Assembly (NCBI RefSeq): GCF_905220415.1
Contig: NC_059542.1
Coordinates: 11,160,001 to 11,224,000 of the forward strand
Source of the DNA: Colias croceus
Taxonomy: Eukaryota > Arthropoda > Insecta > Lepidoptera > Pieridae
Reading direction: 5' to 3'
Length of the DNA stretch: 64,000 bases
Shown: piece after piece, positions 9,356 to 19,359 of the stretch
Layout of the letters: each line of letters starts with the position of its first letter
Position numbering within the stretch: position 1 is the first letter of the stretch
Notes under the pieces: generated by a model
The model's database searches: none
What the model saw: only the letters and a program-made list of their open reading frames with translations
Told to the model about the DNA's origin: nothing
Made by a program: the position numbers and the translations under genes

Positions 9356-9393
9356 ATCCCTTTGTCTAAAACCTAATAAATTATATACTATTC
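9356..9393 (+). repeat. CTAGC-E fragment
   Basis: CCCTTTGTCTAAAACCTAAT then AAATTATATACT matches the end block of the E copies at 46702 and 54984, read in reverse. Confidence 0.5.
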
Positions 9394-10149
9394 TTCCTCG
9401 AGCATCATTCTCTCAATTAAAAAAAATGGTATTAAAATACCTACGTTGCGTAGTTTAAAGATTTTAGCATACATAGAGCGGACAGACAGCGACTTTTTAT
9501 ACTATGTAGTGATGAGCTTATGGCACTTCTATAACAGTTGAATCAAAAATTATTCTACACATCCTAATTCATACCTATAACACAGGTCGTAAAGAGGTAA
9601 AAAAATATTCATATTGTTAACAAAAATAGATTTAAAATATCTACCTACATAATAGAATGTTTAACTCTTTTCCCTTTATGATACCTACATTATTTTAAAT
9701 TATATTCAAAGAATAACAAGAAAACTTCCTGACTGAAGTCTCTTAAAGGGTCTTAATGAAATTGATGTAAAGTTCTATTTATAGAAAATAAACAGCGAAT
9801 TTGATAATAATATCGATTTACAGATACTAAAATGGAGTGGGTGAAAGATAATGTTGTTCAATTTATGTGTAGGCGTTAATTTGCCTTTTGGCGTTCTAAA
9901 ATTGTTTATTAAATATTGCAGAGGTGTTTTAATTAAAGTGATCTATGTTATATGCTACGCGTGGAAAATGTTTAGAGATATTATTATTACCTATCTGTAT
10001 TTACGCTTTGAGAATAATTAAGTTTTATTCTCTGTGGCAGTTTTAATTTTTTGTCCTGTCGTTAATATTCTAGTTTAAGAGCTACTAAAATCGACATATT
10101 ATTATAAGAAAAATTATGCGTTACCTTAACGATATTTAAATTTATACTT
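9394..10149. other. No gene or repeat recognised
   Basis: Plain AT-rich sequence with no long frame, inverted repeat or shared block that I can find. Confidence 0.5.
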
Positions 10150-10503
10150 ATGACGTGATGGTATTGCCATGACGCGACCTTGAAATTTTACCCTCAACGC
10201 ACCTAAGGGTGATACTATACGAGCGGTTATCCCGCTGCGGGATAAATGCGGGATAAATAATGCGGGCGGTCAAACCGCCGCTGATAACCGGCGCTTTAAA
10301 CTACACGGGCGGTTTCCCGCTACGTTACACTTACATCATTCGGCGCGGGACCTTGGCGCTCGCTCGTGATGTTCAAATGAACAGAAAACAGCGATAAACC
10401 GCGTCCCGTGTAGTTTAATGGTCTGCGGCAGCTTTGGCGAGCGGATTCCCGCGGCGGGAAAACCGCTCATATAATATCACCCTTAAGAAGTTTCACTTTA
10501 AAA
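10150..10503 (-). mobile_element. Helentron/DINE-like element, type 1, split by a MITE
   Basis: The pieces are TGACGTGATGGTATTGCCAT to CCCTCAACGCACCTA (10150-10205) and AGAAGTTTCACTT (10486-10498). They are contiguous in related copies (58302, 62122) and are separated here by the MITE at 10206-10483. The hairpin (3') end is missing. Confidence 0.75.
10206..10483. mobile_element. GC-rich 278 bp MITE with TA duplication
   Basis: The ends are AGGGTGATACTATACGAGCG and, on the minus strand, AGGGTGATATTATATGAGCG. The arms continue through TTCCCGC to about 37 bp. TA flanks both sides (10204-10205 and 10484-10485), and the uninterrupted Helentron-like copies give the empty site. Inside are further CCCGC and GCGGG stem sequences and GTGTAGTTTAA. 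TA duplication fits a Tc1/mariner-type source. Confidence 0.8.
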
Positions 10504-10925
10504 TGTCAGTCGTCTTTAAATTCGAGAACGTTAACTGTCAAGTATTTGCTATACATTGCTCTATTTATTCATGTAAAATCCTTTAAAGCAGTACTAAAAT
10601 ACATTATCTCCTATTTCAAACGCTAAATGCCACAGACTAAATTGTCACTTCAGATTAGGAACTGCATGTCGCGGTCGATTCATGTTGGGTACTGCAATTA
10701 AATTAGACTGTGACTCGCCGTCTCGGTTAGCTGAGTTATAGTTTAAAGGGTTTTATTAGCGAGTTGATATATTTTAGGTGACAATATTGTTTTGTTTCTG
10801 AAATAGGTAATAACCTGTATCTCAGGCTAGAAGATAGGCTAAGTTTACTACTTGCTAAGTGTATATAACCTAACCTAACAACTAAACATACATTATTTTC
10901 AGCCCTATAACATTTAGCGAAAGAC

Positions 10926-10942
10926 GCGGGTTCGAATCCCGT
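10926..10942 (+). repeat. tRNA T-arm-like fragment
   Basis: GCGGG-TTCGAAT-CCCGT forms a perfect T stem and loop with a B-box match (GGTTCGAATCC), and a run of nine T follows at 10951. No matching D arm or acceptor partner is visible upstream. It is therefore a tRNA or SINE remnant, not a working tRNA gene. Confidence 0.5.
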
Positions 10943-11022
10943 ATGATCGAACTTTTTTTTTAATTAAAAATTTTTATTTATGAAGCAATTGTTTGCTATA
11001 AAACTATAATATATTCACTTAT

Positions 11023-11198
11023 AATACCACAAGAGCTTCAAAATTATCGGGTATTTTCCGATAGGTTCGTTGCAAACAAATGAAGGAGTCAAGTTTTTAG
11101 TCAAGGATAAAGATTTTTCCTGAAAAACTTGACGACTTTATTTGTTTGCAGTGAACCTTGAGGGAAATGCCAGATAATTTTGAAGCTCGTGTGGTATT
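11023..11198. mobile_element. Fold-back element, 75 bp arms
   Basis: The left arm starts AATACCACAAGAGCTTC and the right arm, inverted, AATACCACACGAGCTTC. Both continue through GCAAACAAA to TCAAGTTTTT around a loop of about 25 bases. The arms differ at roughly one base in five, so the insertion is old. Confidence 0.8.
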
Positions 11199-11202
11199 CG
11201 GG

Positions 11203-11384
11203 AGATTATTTTTCCGTCCCAAATGTCGGCCAATAATTTCACAATTGAATTAAACCTGTCAGTTTGACGTCAACGACCAGAGAAAATTTTCAAAAAATTA
11301 TCAGTATAATACCATGTAGGTTGTACCACGTGACGTCGAATGGTGCAATTCTATTGGTCGATATTTGGGTCGGAAAAATAATCT
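11203..11384. mobile_element. MITE with about 38 bp terminal inverted repeats
   Basis: The left end is AGATTATTTTTCCGTCCCAA and the right end, inverted, AGATTATTTTTCCGACCCAA. Similarity goes on through TCGACCAAT. It directly follows the fold-back element at 11023-11198. Confidence 0.8.
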
Positions 11385-11674
11385 ATAATATTACGACATA
11401 GGTAAGCCCGGTAAGCCGTAAGTAGGTATCAAAATATAACAACAAAATAAGATTTATGCATACCATCCGCCATAAATCTCAGTCCCACCGGAAGGTTATG
11501 ATTCATAGCTAATTATGTTGGGCTCTTAATGTTCCCTGTTTTAATAACCGACTTACAAAAAAGAGGTACCCAACTCGACTGTACGTTGATTAAGTTAAGA
11601 AAAATTGTAACTAATGTTAACCAAGTTAAATTAGAAAATGAATTAAAAAATTAAATTAGAAATATTATTATTGA

Positions 11675-11858
11675 CTAGCTGCTCTCCGCGATTTCACCTG
11701 TGTGGCCTCGCTTCTGTTGGTCTTAGCGTGATGATATTATATAGCATAGCCTTCCCCGATAAACGGGCTACCCAACACCGAAAGAATTTTTCGAATCGTA
11801 CCAGTAGTTCTTAAGATTACCGCGTTCAAACAAACAAAGCTTTCAGCTTTATAATATG
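11675..11858 (+). repeat. CTAGC-C element
   Basis: CTAGCTGCTCTCCGCG through TTGGTCTTAGCGTGATG and GGGCTACCCAACACCG to TTTCAGCTTTATAATAT; full length with point changes. Confidence 0.85.
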
Positions 11859-12465
11859 TTGTTTAAGATTTGGTTATATTTATTTTAATTTATTTATTTG
11901 TTTTATATTTGGCAATTGGCGCTTCTCATGTAGTTAAAGGTACAAAGTATTTCAATTTTCGCATAATTCATAATGAGTGCTTTAATAAAAATCTGTTTCT
12001 CCTATAGTACTTAACTTGGATATTTTTAGTTCTTTATTCATTTAAATTGAATTGTTAATGCAATCATAAATATCTATTTCCAAATTGTTTAAGAACTTAC
12101 CTTGCACAAAATTCTTAATTTTTCCTTTTTGTATAAAAGTGGATTCACGATAGTTTATTATAAAAGGACTAAGGAAGACTGTTATTACGACCATAATATT
12201 TGATACGAGGTTCGAGTAATCTAGAAGGAGATTACCGTGAAAACGTTAATTTCAACTTTAACGATCGAAGGACCAAATTACGAGGATAGAATTCATTTCG
12301 TTGTATAAGTTCGGAACGTAAATACGAAAGTTTTAAAGTTTATTATGACGTAGTGAGTAAGAAGTTTGTTATTGACGTTATGAAAATACTATTTGTGTAT
12401 TTGTGTACTTGGTGAAGTTAATATAACAGTTTAATAAAAACTTATATTTTATTTTGGTGGCATAA

Positions 12466-12642
12466 ATCTATACTAATATTATAAAGAGGAAAGGTTTGTA
12501 CGTATGTATGGTTTTCACCCATAAACTACTGGACCGATTTTGATGAAATTTAGCACAGACAATCTTTAGACCCTGAGAAAGAACATAGGCTACCTTTTTT
12601 GCGAAATATGTACCACGGGCGAAGCCGGGGCGGACCGCTAGT
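12466..12642 (-). repeat. CTAGC-A/B mosaic element
   Basis: It starts TCTATACTAATATTATAAAG and GTATGTATGGTTTTCACCC, and ends in the B-type block GGGCGAAGCCGGGGCGGACC then GCTAGT. An A-like middle with a B-like end suggests template switching or a distinct subfamily. Confidence 0.8.
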
Positions 12643-12689
12643 ATTAAGATATAGATGATGAAATATAAATATTTTATAGAAGCTTTTCA

Positions 12690-12830
12690 CTTTCCCATAG
12701 AATTTCCAGGATAAAACCTATTCAATGTGATTTCTAAGGTCTCAAACTTTATCGTGTTAAATTTTATCCAAATCGGTCTAGTGGCTGAGGCATGAAGGAG
12801 AAATAGACAGACAAACAGAGATAAAATAGG
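12690..12830 (+). repeat. CTAGC-A fragment
   Basis: CTTTCCCATAG, ATAAAACCTATTC, AAATCGGTCTAGTGGCTGAG and GACAGACAAACAGAG match the middle and end of the A copy at 15082. The CTAGC end is lost. Confidence 0.6.
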
Positions 12831-13108
12831 GATTGATTAAGAAATATCGCCATTCAATACAATATTATCGGTTTTAGCATTGTTTTTCAAAAACATTTTT
12901 GAATCCCGATTTTTAAATCCGTTAATATTTTATAGCTTTTTTTTTAAATTTTAACGTTCTTACAATGTAAATAATCGTAAACGACAATAAAGTTACAAAC
13001 CGCACGAATATCTTGATTCATGTTGAAGCTTTAAATTACTCATGAAATTATATTACATCACTGTTCGTTCCATTTTTATGCAGTTCGAGGCACAATTTAC
13101 ATATGAAA

Positions 13109-13280
13109 CTAGCGGTCCACCCCGGTTTCGCTCGTGGTACATATTCACGTTTTCTCTACATAAGAACCATCCTCGAACTTCAAGGAATATTATAAAAAAA
13201 ATTAACGAAATCGGTTAAGCCGTTCTCAAGTTATGCGCTTACCAACACATTTTGGGATTCATTTTTATATCATAAATAGA
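13109..13280 (+). repeat. CTAGC-B element
   Basis: It begins CTAGCGGTCCACCCCGG and contains GTTTTCTCTACATAAGAACC, AAATCGGTTAAGCCGTTCTC and TTATGCGCTTACCAACAC. B copies elsewhere lie at 15342, 38518, 41937 and 61336. Confidence 0.85.
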
Positions 13281-13611
13281 GATTTTTAAACAATATTTCC
13301 TTTTTAAATTGTATATTTTTATGTGCGAATTATGTTTCGTGTACAATAAAAGCCGCGTAAATGCAAAATGTTCGCTATATATACTGTGACTGTTTACATT
13401 CCATGTGTAAATGGTCCCTTCTGTAAAATACGTTTTTATAATACAGATATCTGTTGAAAAAGTATCTCTATCATGATAATTCGATGCTTGATTCAAAACG
13501 TAGTGCTGTATATAATTTATTCGACGATTTCTGACGTAGGTAATTAATCCGAGGCATAAGTTCCTGAAATAAGCGCGTTTAAACAAACCAAATCTAAGCT
13601 GACTATACTTA

Positions 13612-13713
13612 GGCCGGTTGCAGAGCTTCACCGACCATCAGTGCGTACGTCAGTCGCGCTTGTCATATGTATGGAAATTCATAAAACCGTTCATAGCTAG
13701 ACCGACCATACGC
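13612..13713 (-). repeat. ATGGTCGGT repeat, copy 2 (uninterrupted)
   Basis: It is the inverse of 2361-2521 with one TCTAG and without the 44 bp insertion. Otherwise nearly identical over about 95 bases, implying recent spread or exchange. Confidence 0.7.
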
Positions 13714-13726
13714 ATGTGTATTTAGC

Positions 13727-13977
13727 CTTACTAATATTATAAATGCGAAAGTGTTCTTGTTTGTCATTATGTGTTGTGTCAAGTCGCAACGCTGTGATGA
13801 ATGTGAAAGAAAGAAAGCTAGAGATACAGGCAACTGATTTCTGTAGTTAAAAATTTCATTCCCATGGTAAAATCCATTATTGAATCGTAAATGTATAACA
13901 AAACATGGCTCTACAATCAAATACACGTCTATGACTATTAATTTTCTTAGCAAGCAAAGCCGCGGCCGCAACCTAGT
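13727..13977 (-). repeat. CTAGC-class element, divergent
   Basis: It begins TTACTAATATTATAAATGCG and ends AAGCCGCGGCCGCAACCTAG. The middle differs from other subfamilies, with a TGTGTTGTGTCAAG block also seen at 7280-7446. Confidence 0.7.
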
Positions 13978-14521
13978 ATTACATATTCTCCTCGTTCAAA
14001 GGAAAACAGCATGTATACCATGACATGGGCTACATGACGCTCCGGCCCACTTGACAGGCCAAATGTCTGTCAGGAACAACGATCAAGTTGTCGCTTCTGG
14101 TTAGGCTTTGTGCTTAAAACACGGACTGTGAATGGCTTGCGTAAATGCAATGGTAATTGGGATGAATAATGCAATAGTGTGTAATATGGTCTGTTTTATA
14201 TGCACTAGTTTCTAGTCAATTTGTCTGGTAGATTTTTTTAAAGAACGGTGAGATTCGAGACCGCTTTTTTGGCCTAATTTATAATATTATTATTCTTAAA
14301 CAAAAAAGAGCATTTCTATGCTATAAAACCAAATATCAAATGCAGCAAGTTTTACGGATTTTACACAATATAGAAATACTAAATATATTTAAAAAAGTAT
14401 AATTTTAAAATAGGAAAAGAAAATGATGAGGAAAACATGTTTTTCATATTTCACTACTGTTTGAACGTGCCTTAACAATAAAAATTCATTTGTTTTGATA
14501 GTAGATAGACGTGTTGAAGAC
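13978..14521. other. No gene or repeat recognised
   Basis: A moderately GC patch at about 14030-14110 shows no frame or repeat that I can support. Confidence 0.45.
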
Positions 14522-14680
14522 AAACGGGGACTGCCGCGGTGAAGCTTTTGTATAGCATGCCTACAAGCCACACCTCCGAGCCCGTCGGAGTGGAGAGCGT
14601 GAGGTTTTTTCGTTACGGAATTTCTCGATTCGGTACCCGCGCTCAAGGCCCGCGATGGAAGCTATGCAATAGCTTAATAT
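14522..14680 (-). repeat. GGGGACTGCCGCGGT repeat, longer copy
   Basis: It holds ACGGGGACTGCCGCGGTGAA, AAGCCACACCTCCGAGCCC, GCGTGAGGTTTTTTCGTTAC and ATGCAATAGCTTA. The last two blocks are, from memory, common in lepidopteran retroposon tails. The 85-codon minus-strand frame at 14389-14646 belongs to this repeat. Confidence 0.6.
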
Positions 14681-15081
14681 TATAATTATTCTTTTCATAG
14701 ACTACTATTCTATTCACCAATCTGACAAATCTAATTAAGGTAAACTACATTATGCTTTTAAACACAACCTACTAAACAAAAAACTGTCACACTTCCAAAA
14801 TGTTCTTAAACCATACCTTTTTCTCATGAGCTAGGCATTGTAGCTGCCCCTCACCATAAGTACCACAGGACCCTTTCTTAGGAACGGCCCTTAATTGAAG
14901 ATCCTTCAACTAGCATTCTATGGGAACAAAACCCTGTAGGCTTCCTGTAAGTATATGTCCTTTGAAATTGCGCTTTTTACGTTGTCTTTTTCTATGAAAT
15001 AATGAGGACATGGAATTGAATTAATATTCATTCCCAAGATTCTCTAAAACTTACATACAGATGAACTTTATTGGTTAAATA

Positions 15082-15301
15082 CTAGCTTTCCGCCCGCGGT
15101 TTCGTCCGCGATCTTAAAGCAAACCCGCATGATTCCCGTTCCCGTGGTTCCCGGGATACAACAAAAATCCTATGTCCTTTCTCGCGTCTCAAGTTATGTT
15201 CAGCTGCAGCTCAGTTCAGTGGTTGAGGCGTGAAGAAACACAGACAAACTGACAGACGGACGAACAGACAGAGCTCCTTCGCTTTTATAATATTAGTAAG
15301 G
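15082..15301 (+). repeat. CTAGC-A element, full length
   Basis: CTAGCTTTCCGCCCGCGG, CCTATGTCCTTTCTCGCG, GACAGACGGACGAACAG and TTATAATATTAGTA are in order. A B copy follows 40 bases later in the same direction. Confidence 0.9.
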
Positions 15302-15341
15302 ATTTACATTCTACTACTTGAAGCATCTATTTTATTAAAAA

Positions 15342-15512
15342 CTAGCGGTCCGCCCCGGCCTCGCTCGTGGTACATGTTTACGTTTTCTCTACATAAGATC
15401 CATCCTCGTACCTACTTCAAGAAATATAATAAAAAAGAATTATCGAAATCGGTTCAGCCGTTCTCGAGTTATGCGCTGACCAACACATTTTGCGATTCAT
15501 TTTTTATATATA
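15342..15512 (+). repeat. CTAGC-B element, full length
   Basis: CTAGCGGTCCGCCCCGG, GTTTACGTTTTCTCTACATA, AAATCGGTTCAGCCGTTCTC and ATTCATTTTTTATATATAAG. The 104-codon frame at 15230-15544 spans this and the preceding A copy and is not a gene. Confidence 0.9.
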
Positions 15513-15805
15513 AGAAGATTGCATATAATTTAAAACGAACATAATATTATCTTAATAATCGCGCTACGAATATTCTCATGGAATATCGTGACATTATTTA
15601 CATGATAAAATTATAGGGTATGTGAAATAACATAGCAGTTCAAAGGAGAGGCGTTACATGCGTCTTTTCAAATTATTCGCTTTGAATTCCTGAAGTGTTT
15701 GAAATTGTGGTATTTAATATATTGTAATAACAAGACAGTTTGATGTTTCAATTAGAAAAATATTAGTATTTTCTAGGGTTTGATTTTACGCGAGTATTAT
15801 ACATT

Positions 15806-15983
15806 TAGAAATTAAAGACTTTTTAACGGATTTTAAACGCGATTTATTCATTATATTATTTTCCCGACGTTTCGAACACTTTACAGCGAGCGTGGTCACG
15901 GGGAGACTGTCAACGTCCGCGTCGGGAAAATAATATAATGAATAAATCGCGTTTAAAATCCGTTAAAAAGTCTTTAATTTCTA
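15806..15983. mobile_element. Perfect 64 bp inverted repeat around a 50 nt core
   Basis: The left arm (15806-15869) starts TAGAAATTAAAGAC and ends TTTTCCCGACG. The right arm (15920-15983) is its exact complement. The core contains CACTTTACAGCGAGCGTGG and TCACGGGGAG. A diverged half copy lies at 54001-54085. Perfect arms imply a very recent event or ongoing repair. Confidence 0.9.
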
Positions 15984-16609
15984 GAAAAATATTATTAAAG
16001 TAATTTAGAAGTGTTGTCGCTTACTTCAGTTTAAATATTTGTTTGAGTATGTTAGAGTCGTTAAGAAATAATGTAGCTTCGTCTTGAAATCGTGTTTTAA
16101 ATTTAGTTGTGGCCCAATTCATTATAATATCTGATAGAATATCTAAAATTAAATAGTTGTTACAGAACATACAAAAACAATAAACTATAATAAGTGATAC
16201 CAACATTCTCTGTATAACAATTGTATACTTTATTCTATATAATATGTATATTTACGTAATTTCGTACAATTGGTTTTCATCCAAAATATTTGTAAGCTCT
16301 TCGCCTCTAGGGTACCTACCTATGCCGTGATACAACTTGAAGGTCAACTTATACTGGTATTTCATATCAAACTTGAACCGAAGCGAATATCGTATATTAT
16401 TTCTAAAAAGGTATTCCATATCAGTACGTACATAATATGTTACAGTCTTTGATCTTGGATATCGCTGCCTTTCCTAATAATCTGAGGCCGTATTTACAAG
16501 AAAGGTTCTGATTTTAAGTGTATGATTTTGAATTAATATCCTAGGATTCGATTCGATTTCAAAAATTCGTTGGAGCTGTGCTTTTCACCGTTCGAGTTCT
16601 ACTAGCCTA

Positions 16610-16663
16610 TATAATATGTATAAATGTATCTACTACGGGAAAAGCCGGGGCCGACTATTAGTT
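16610..16663 (-). repeat. CTAGC-class terminal fragment
   Basis: It ends GGGAAAAGCCGGGGCCGAC then TATTAGT, an eroded form of the terminal block. About 50 bases remain. Confidence 0.45.
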
Positions 16664-17203
16664 TTAATGCAAAGCCCACCACATTTTATACTGCCATTTT
16701 TAGCTCTGGCAAAATGTCATAGAGTAATATAATATATACGGGTACAAAATGTCCTGCAAGTGTTATATTCAAAGAGTCGTAATGTCATAACAATACAATA
16801 AACTACAATACACAAAGATATATAAAGCTCATAATATTCTAAAAACCATTAAAATTGAACCATAATCTCATAAAATTAAGGTGTAAAATAAATTTTCAAA
16901 CATTTTCCACGTAACTAAGCTTAAAGCGGTAGGAAGCATTCTCAGGGGAATATACTGGTTTTAAAATTCCTTTAAAGGCGTTGTGCTGTCGTATAAATGT
17001 AGAATTTTGTGAAGAATTCCTAGATATTTTACTACATTTTGTTGAATATTAATAAAATATATAGAGATAAAGCGACATAAATAAGAATTTGCTTAACATA
17101 ACTTATTTATATTATGTATTTTTGTTTGATGGTCCATTTAAATAAAAGATAATTCATTAAACCTTTCATAATACAATTTTGGATTCATAAGAAATTCAAA
17201 GTA

Positions 17204-17443
17204 ATCCATACTAATATAATAAATGCGAAAGTAACTCTGTCTGTCTGTCTGTTACTCAATCACGCCTAAACTACTGAACCAATTTGCATGAAATTTGGTA
17301 TATAGATATTTTGATACCCGAGAAAGGACATAGGCTACTTTTTACCCCGGGAAAGAGGATAGGTTTTATCCCGGAAATCCCACGGGAACGGGAACTATGC
17401 GGGTTTTTCTTTGCGCGGGCGAAGCTGCGGGTGGAAAGCTAGT
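17204..17443 (-). repeat. CTAGC-A element, full length
   Basis: It runs CCATACTAATATAATAAATG, CTCTGTCTGTCTGTCTGTTA, ACCCGAGAAAGGACATAGG, TCCCACGGGAACGGGAACT and ends GGAAAGCTAGT. The TCTG run is typical of this subfamily. Confidence 0.9.
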
Positions 17444-18126
17444 CAAATATAAAAAATAAGACCTAACGACAAATCGTTACACGAAACCGTATAATTCAAA
17501 ACGCGCTATAAATCACTTTAAAAATAATTGTAGAACGCTTTGTCAAAATATCTCCTAAGACCTAAGCGAATCCTTCAAAATAAAAGTACCAACAAATAAC
17601 TTTCAACCAATGAGCGACAACCCTCACATTTCCGTAATCAATCATCTTCACAATAGAAACAAAGAAATCCACGAAAACTTCCCTCTCAAATTACGAGATA
17701 AAAAGTAATTCTTTTAAATAAAATGTACGCTAACGATGTAACTGACATTCAAAACACTATTGTCGGAAAAAAACTTTTTCAATAAATAAAAAAATGCTAA
17801 GATTGTAGACAGATTGTTGAGAACAAGTTTTTTATTTGACAAATAGGATTAACTTTATTTTTTCTCATTGTTATAAAAATTTTATACATATTATATTATT
17901 ATATTAAACCTCATCACCCCGTACTTTAAATCTTTTATTTTCTAAGAAGGTTTCATCAAAATCCTTCTATTGCTATATGATTGAAAAAATACTTGGAAAA
18001 TAGACACGTAATTTATTTCTTTGTTAATCTAAAATTTTCAAAAGATTTTGAATTCATAATATGAAATTAATATTGAAAAGAAAAGTTCTTGGAATTATTA
18101 TTGTAAGAACATTCTTATGTAAAAAA

Positions 18127-18336
18127 AGACGGGCTGCACTCCGGGAGTGCCGGCAGAAGTGAAAACTTGATTATTAACGTTCAGCATGTTTGATATTTTG
18201 GAATGGTATCCGTCTTACGCATGGAATATAAGGGCTAAAAAAAAATCTGTCTTACGCTTTTTCGATCAGGCCACGTGTCTTGACGCGAGTTTAAGATTTT
18301 ATACCCAACGCCGCTAAAGAAGTTTTCACTTCAAAA
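18127..18336 (-). mobile_element. Helentron/DINE-like element, type 3
   Basis: The plus strand shows a GCACTCC-G-GGAGTGC hairpin, then GGCAGAAGTGAAAACTT, a core with CGTCTTACGCATGG, and AAAGAAGTTTTCACTTC at the far end. Inverted GAAGTGAAAACTT ends plus a hairpin outside only one of them match the DINE-1/Helentron plan. An inverted copy lies at 26067. Confidence 0.75.
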
Positions 18337-18566
18337 ATATTATCTCAAAAACTTATCGCATCTGCGTAAATAATCTTTGCCAGTTTCAAAGTAATACAGG
18401 GTTGGATTTCTACTATGATTATGGTATTTATTTACTCTATAATTATAACAGTATCTATTTATAACGTTATTCGATCGACCGTAGTACGATAGTAGTCTTT
18501 CAATATAAATTATTTTGTTATGAAAATTCATGTTTATGTATGAGAATAAACGACTTTATTATATCA

Positions 18567-18732
18567 CTAGCTGTGCCCTGCGGTTTTATCCGCATTGCTC
18601 CGCTCCTGTTGGTCTTATTATCATATAGCTTTCGTCGATAAATGGGCTATCTAACACCAAAATAATTTATCAAATCGGACCACTAATTCAAACAAACAAA
18701 CTAACTCTTCAGATTTAGAATATTAGTATAGA
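18567..18732 (+). repeat. CTAGC-C element
   Basis: CTAGCTGTGCCCTGCGG through GGGCTATCTAACACC to TTAGAATATTAGTATAGAT, with small internal deletions. Confidence 0.85.
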
Positions 18733-19057
18733 TACCTATTAATAATTAGGCGCATAGAAAAATAATCGCATAGGTACAAAATATTAAAACTCTATAAGGT
18801 TATTGTTTATACTTGTCGGTTTACAAAATATTGCATTATGATTTATGAGATTGCTTTGAATTTAAATTTAAATGTGAAATATCTACATTTAGATGGCATT
18901 TACATGATCCCTCTGACAATGTTATCATTTTGAATAGATTTGATGTTTATTTATTGCTACATTTCAGTAGGTATTATAAATTTTTAATCGTTCAATTAAA
19001 TTATATTAAGGTTTGTTAAAATAATAATGACTTTTAGGATTACGTAACGTTGTATTT

Positions 19058-19090
19058 AAAATTAACGAATAATTATTATTCGTTAATTTT
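19058..19090. repeat. 15 bp inverted repeat, 3 nt loop
   Basis: The arms AAAATTAACGAATAA and their complement surround TTA. Confidence 0.75.
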
Positions 19091-19129
19091 ATACAAAAAA
19101 TTGTTTATCCTATCCTACTAATATTATAA

Positions 19130-19359
19130 TCCTATCCTACTTAATATTATAAATGCGAAAGTTTGTGAGGATGTATGTGTATGTTTGTTACTCTTTCACG
19201 CAAATACCACGAAACCGATTCCAATGAAATTAAGCACACATATAGAGGGTAACTTGGATTAACACATAGGATAGGTTTTATCCCGGTAATCCCACGGGAA
19301 CGGGAACTATGCAAGTTTTTCTTTGAAAACACGGGCGAAGCCGCGGGCGGAAATCTAGT
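19130..19359 (-). repeat. CTAGC-A element
   Basis: It runs TATCCTACTTAATATTATA, GTTACTCTTTCACGCAAATA, TCCCACGGGAACGGGAACT and GAAGCCGCGGGCGGAAATC then TAGT. Just upstream the start block TATCCTACTAATATTATA is repeated once. Confidence 0.85.
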
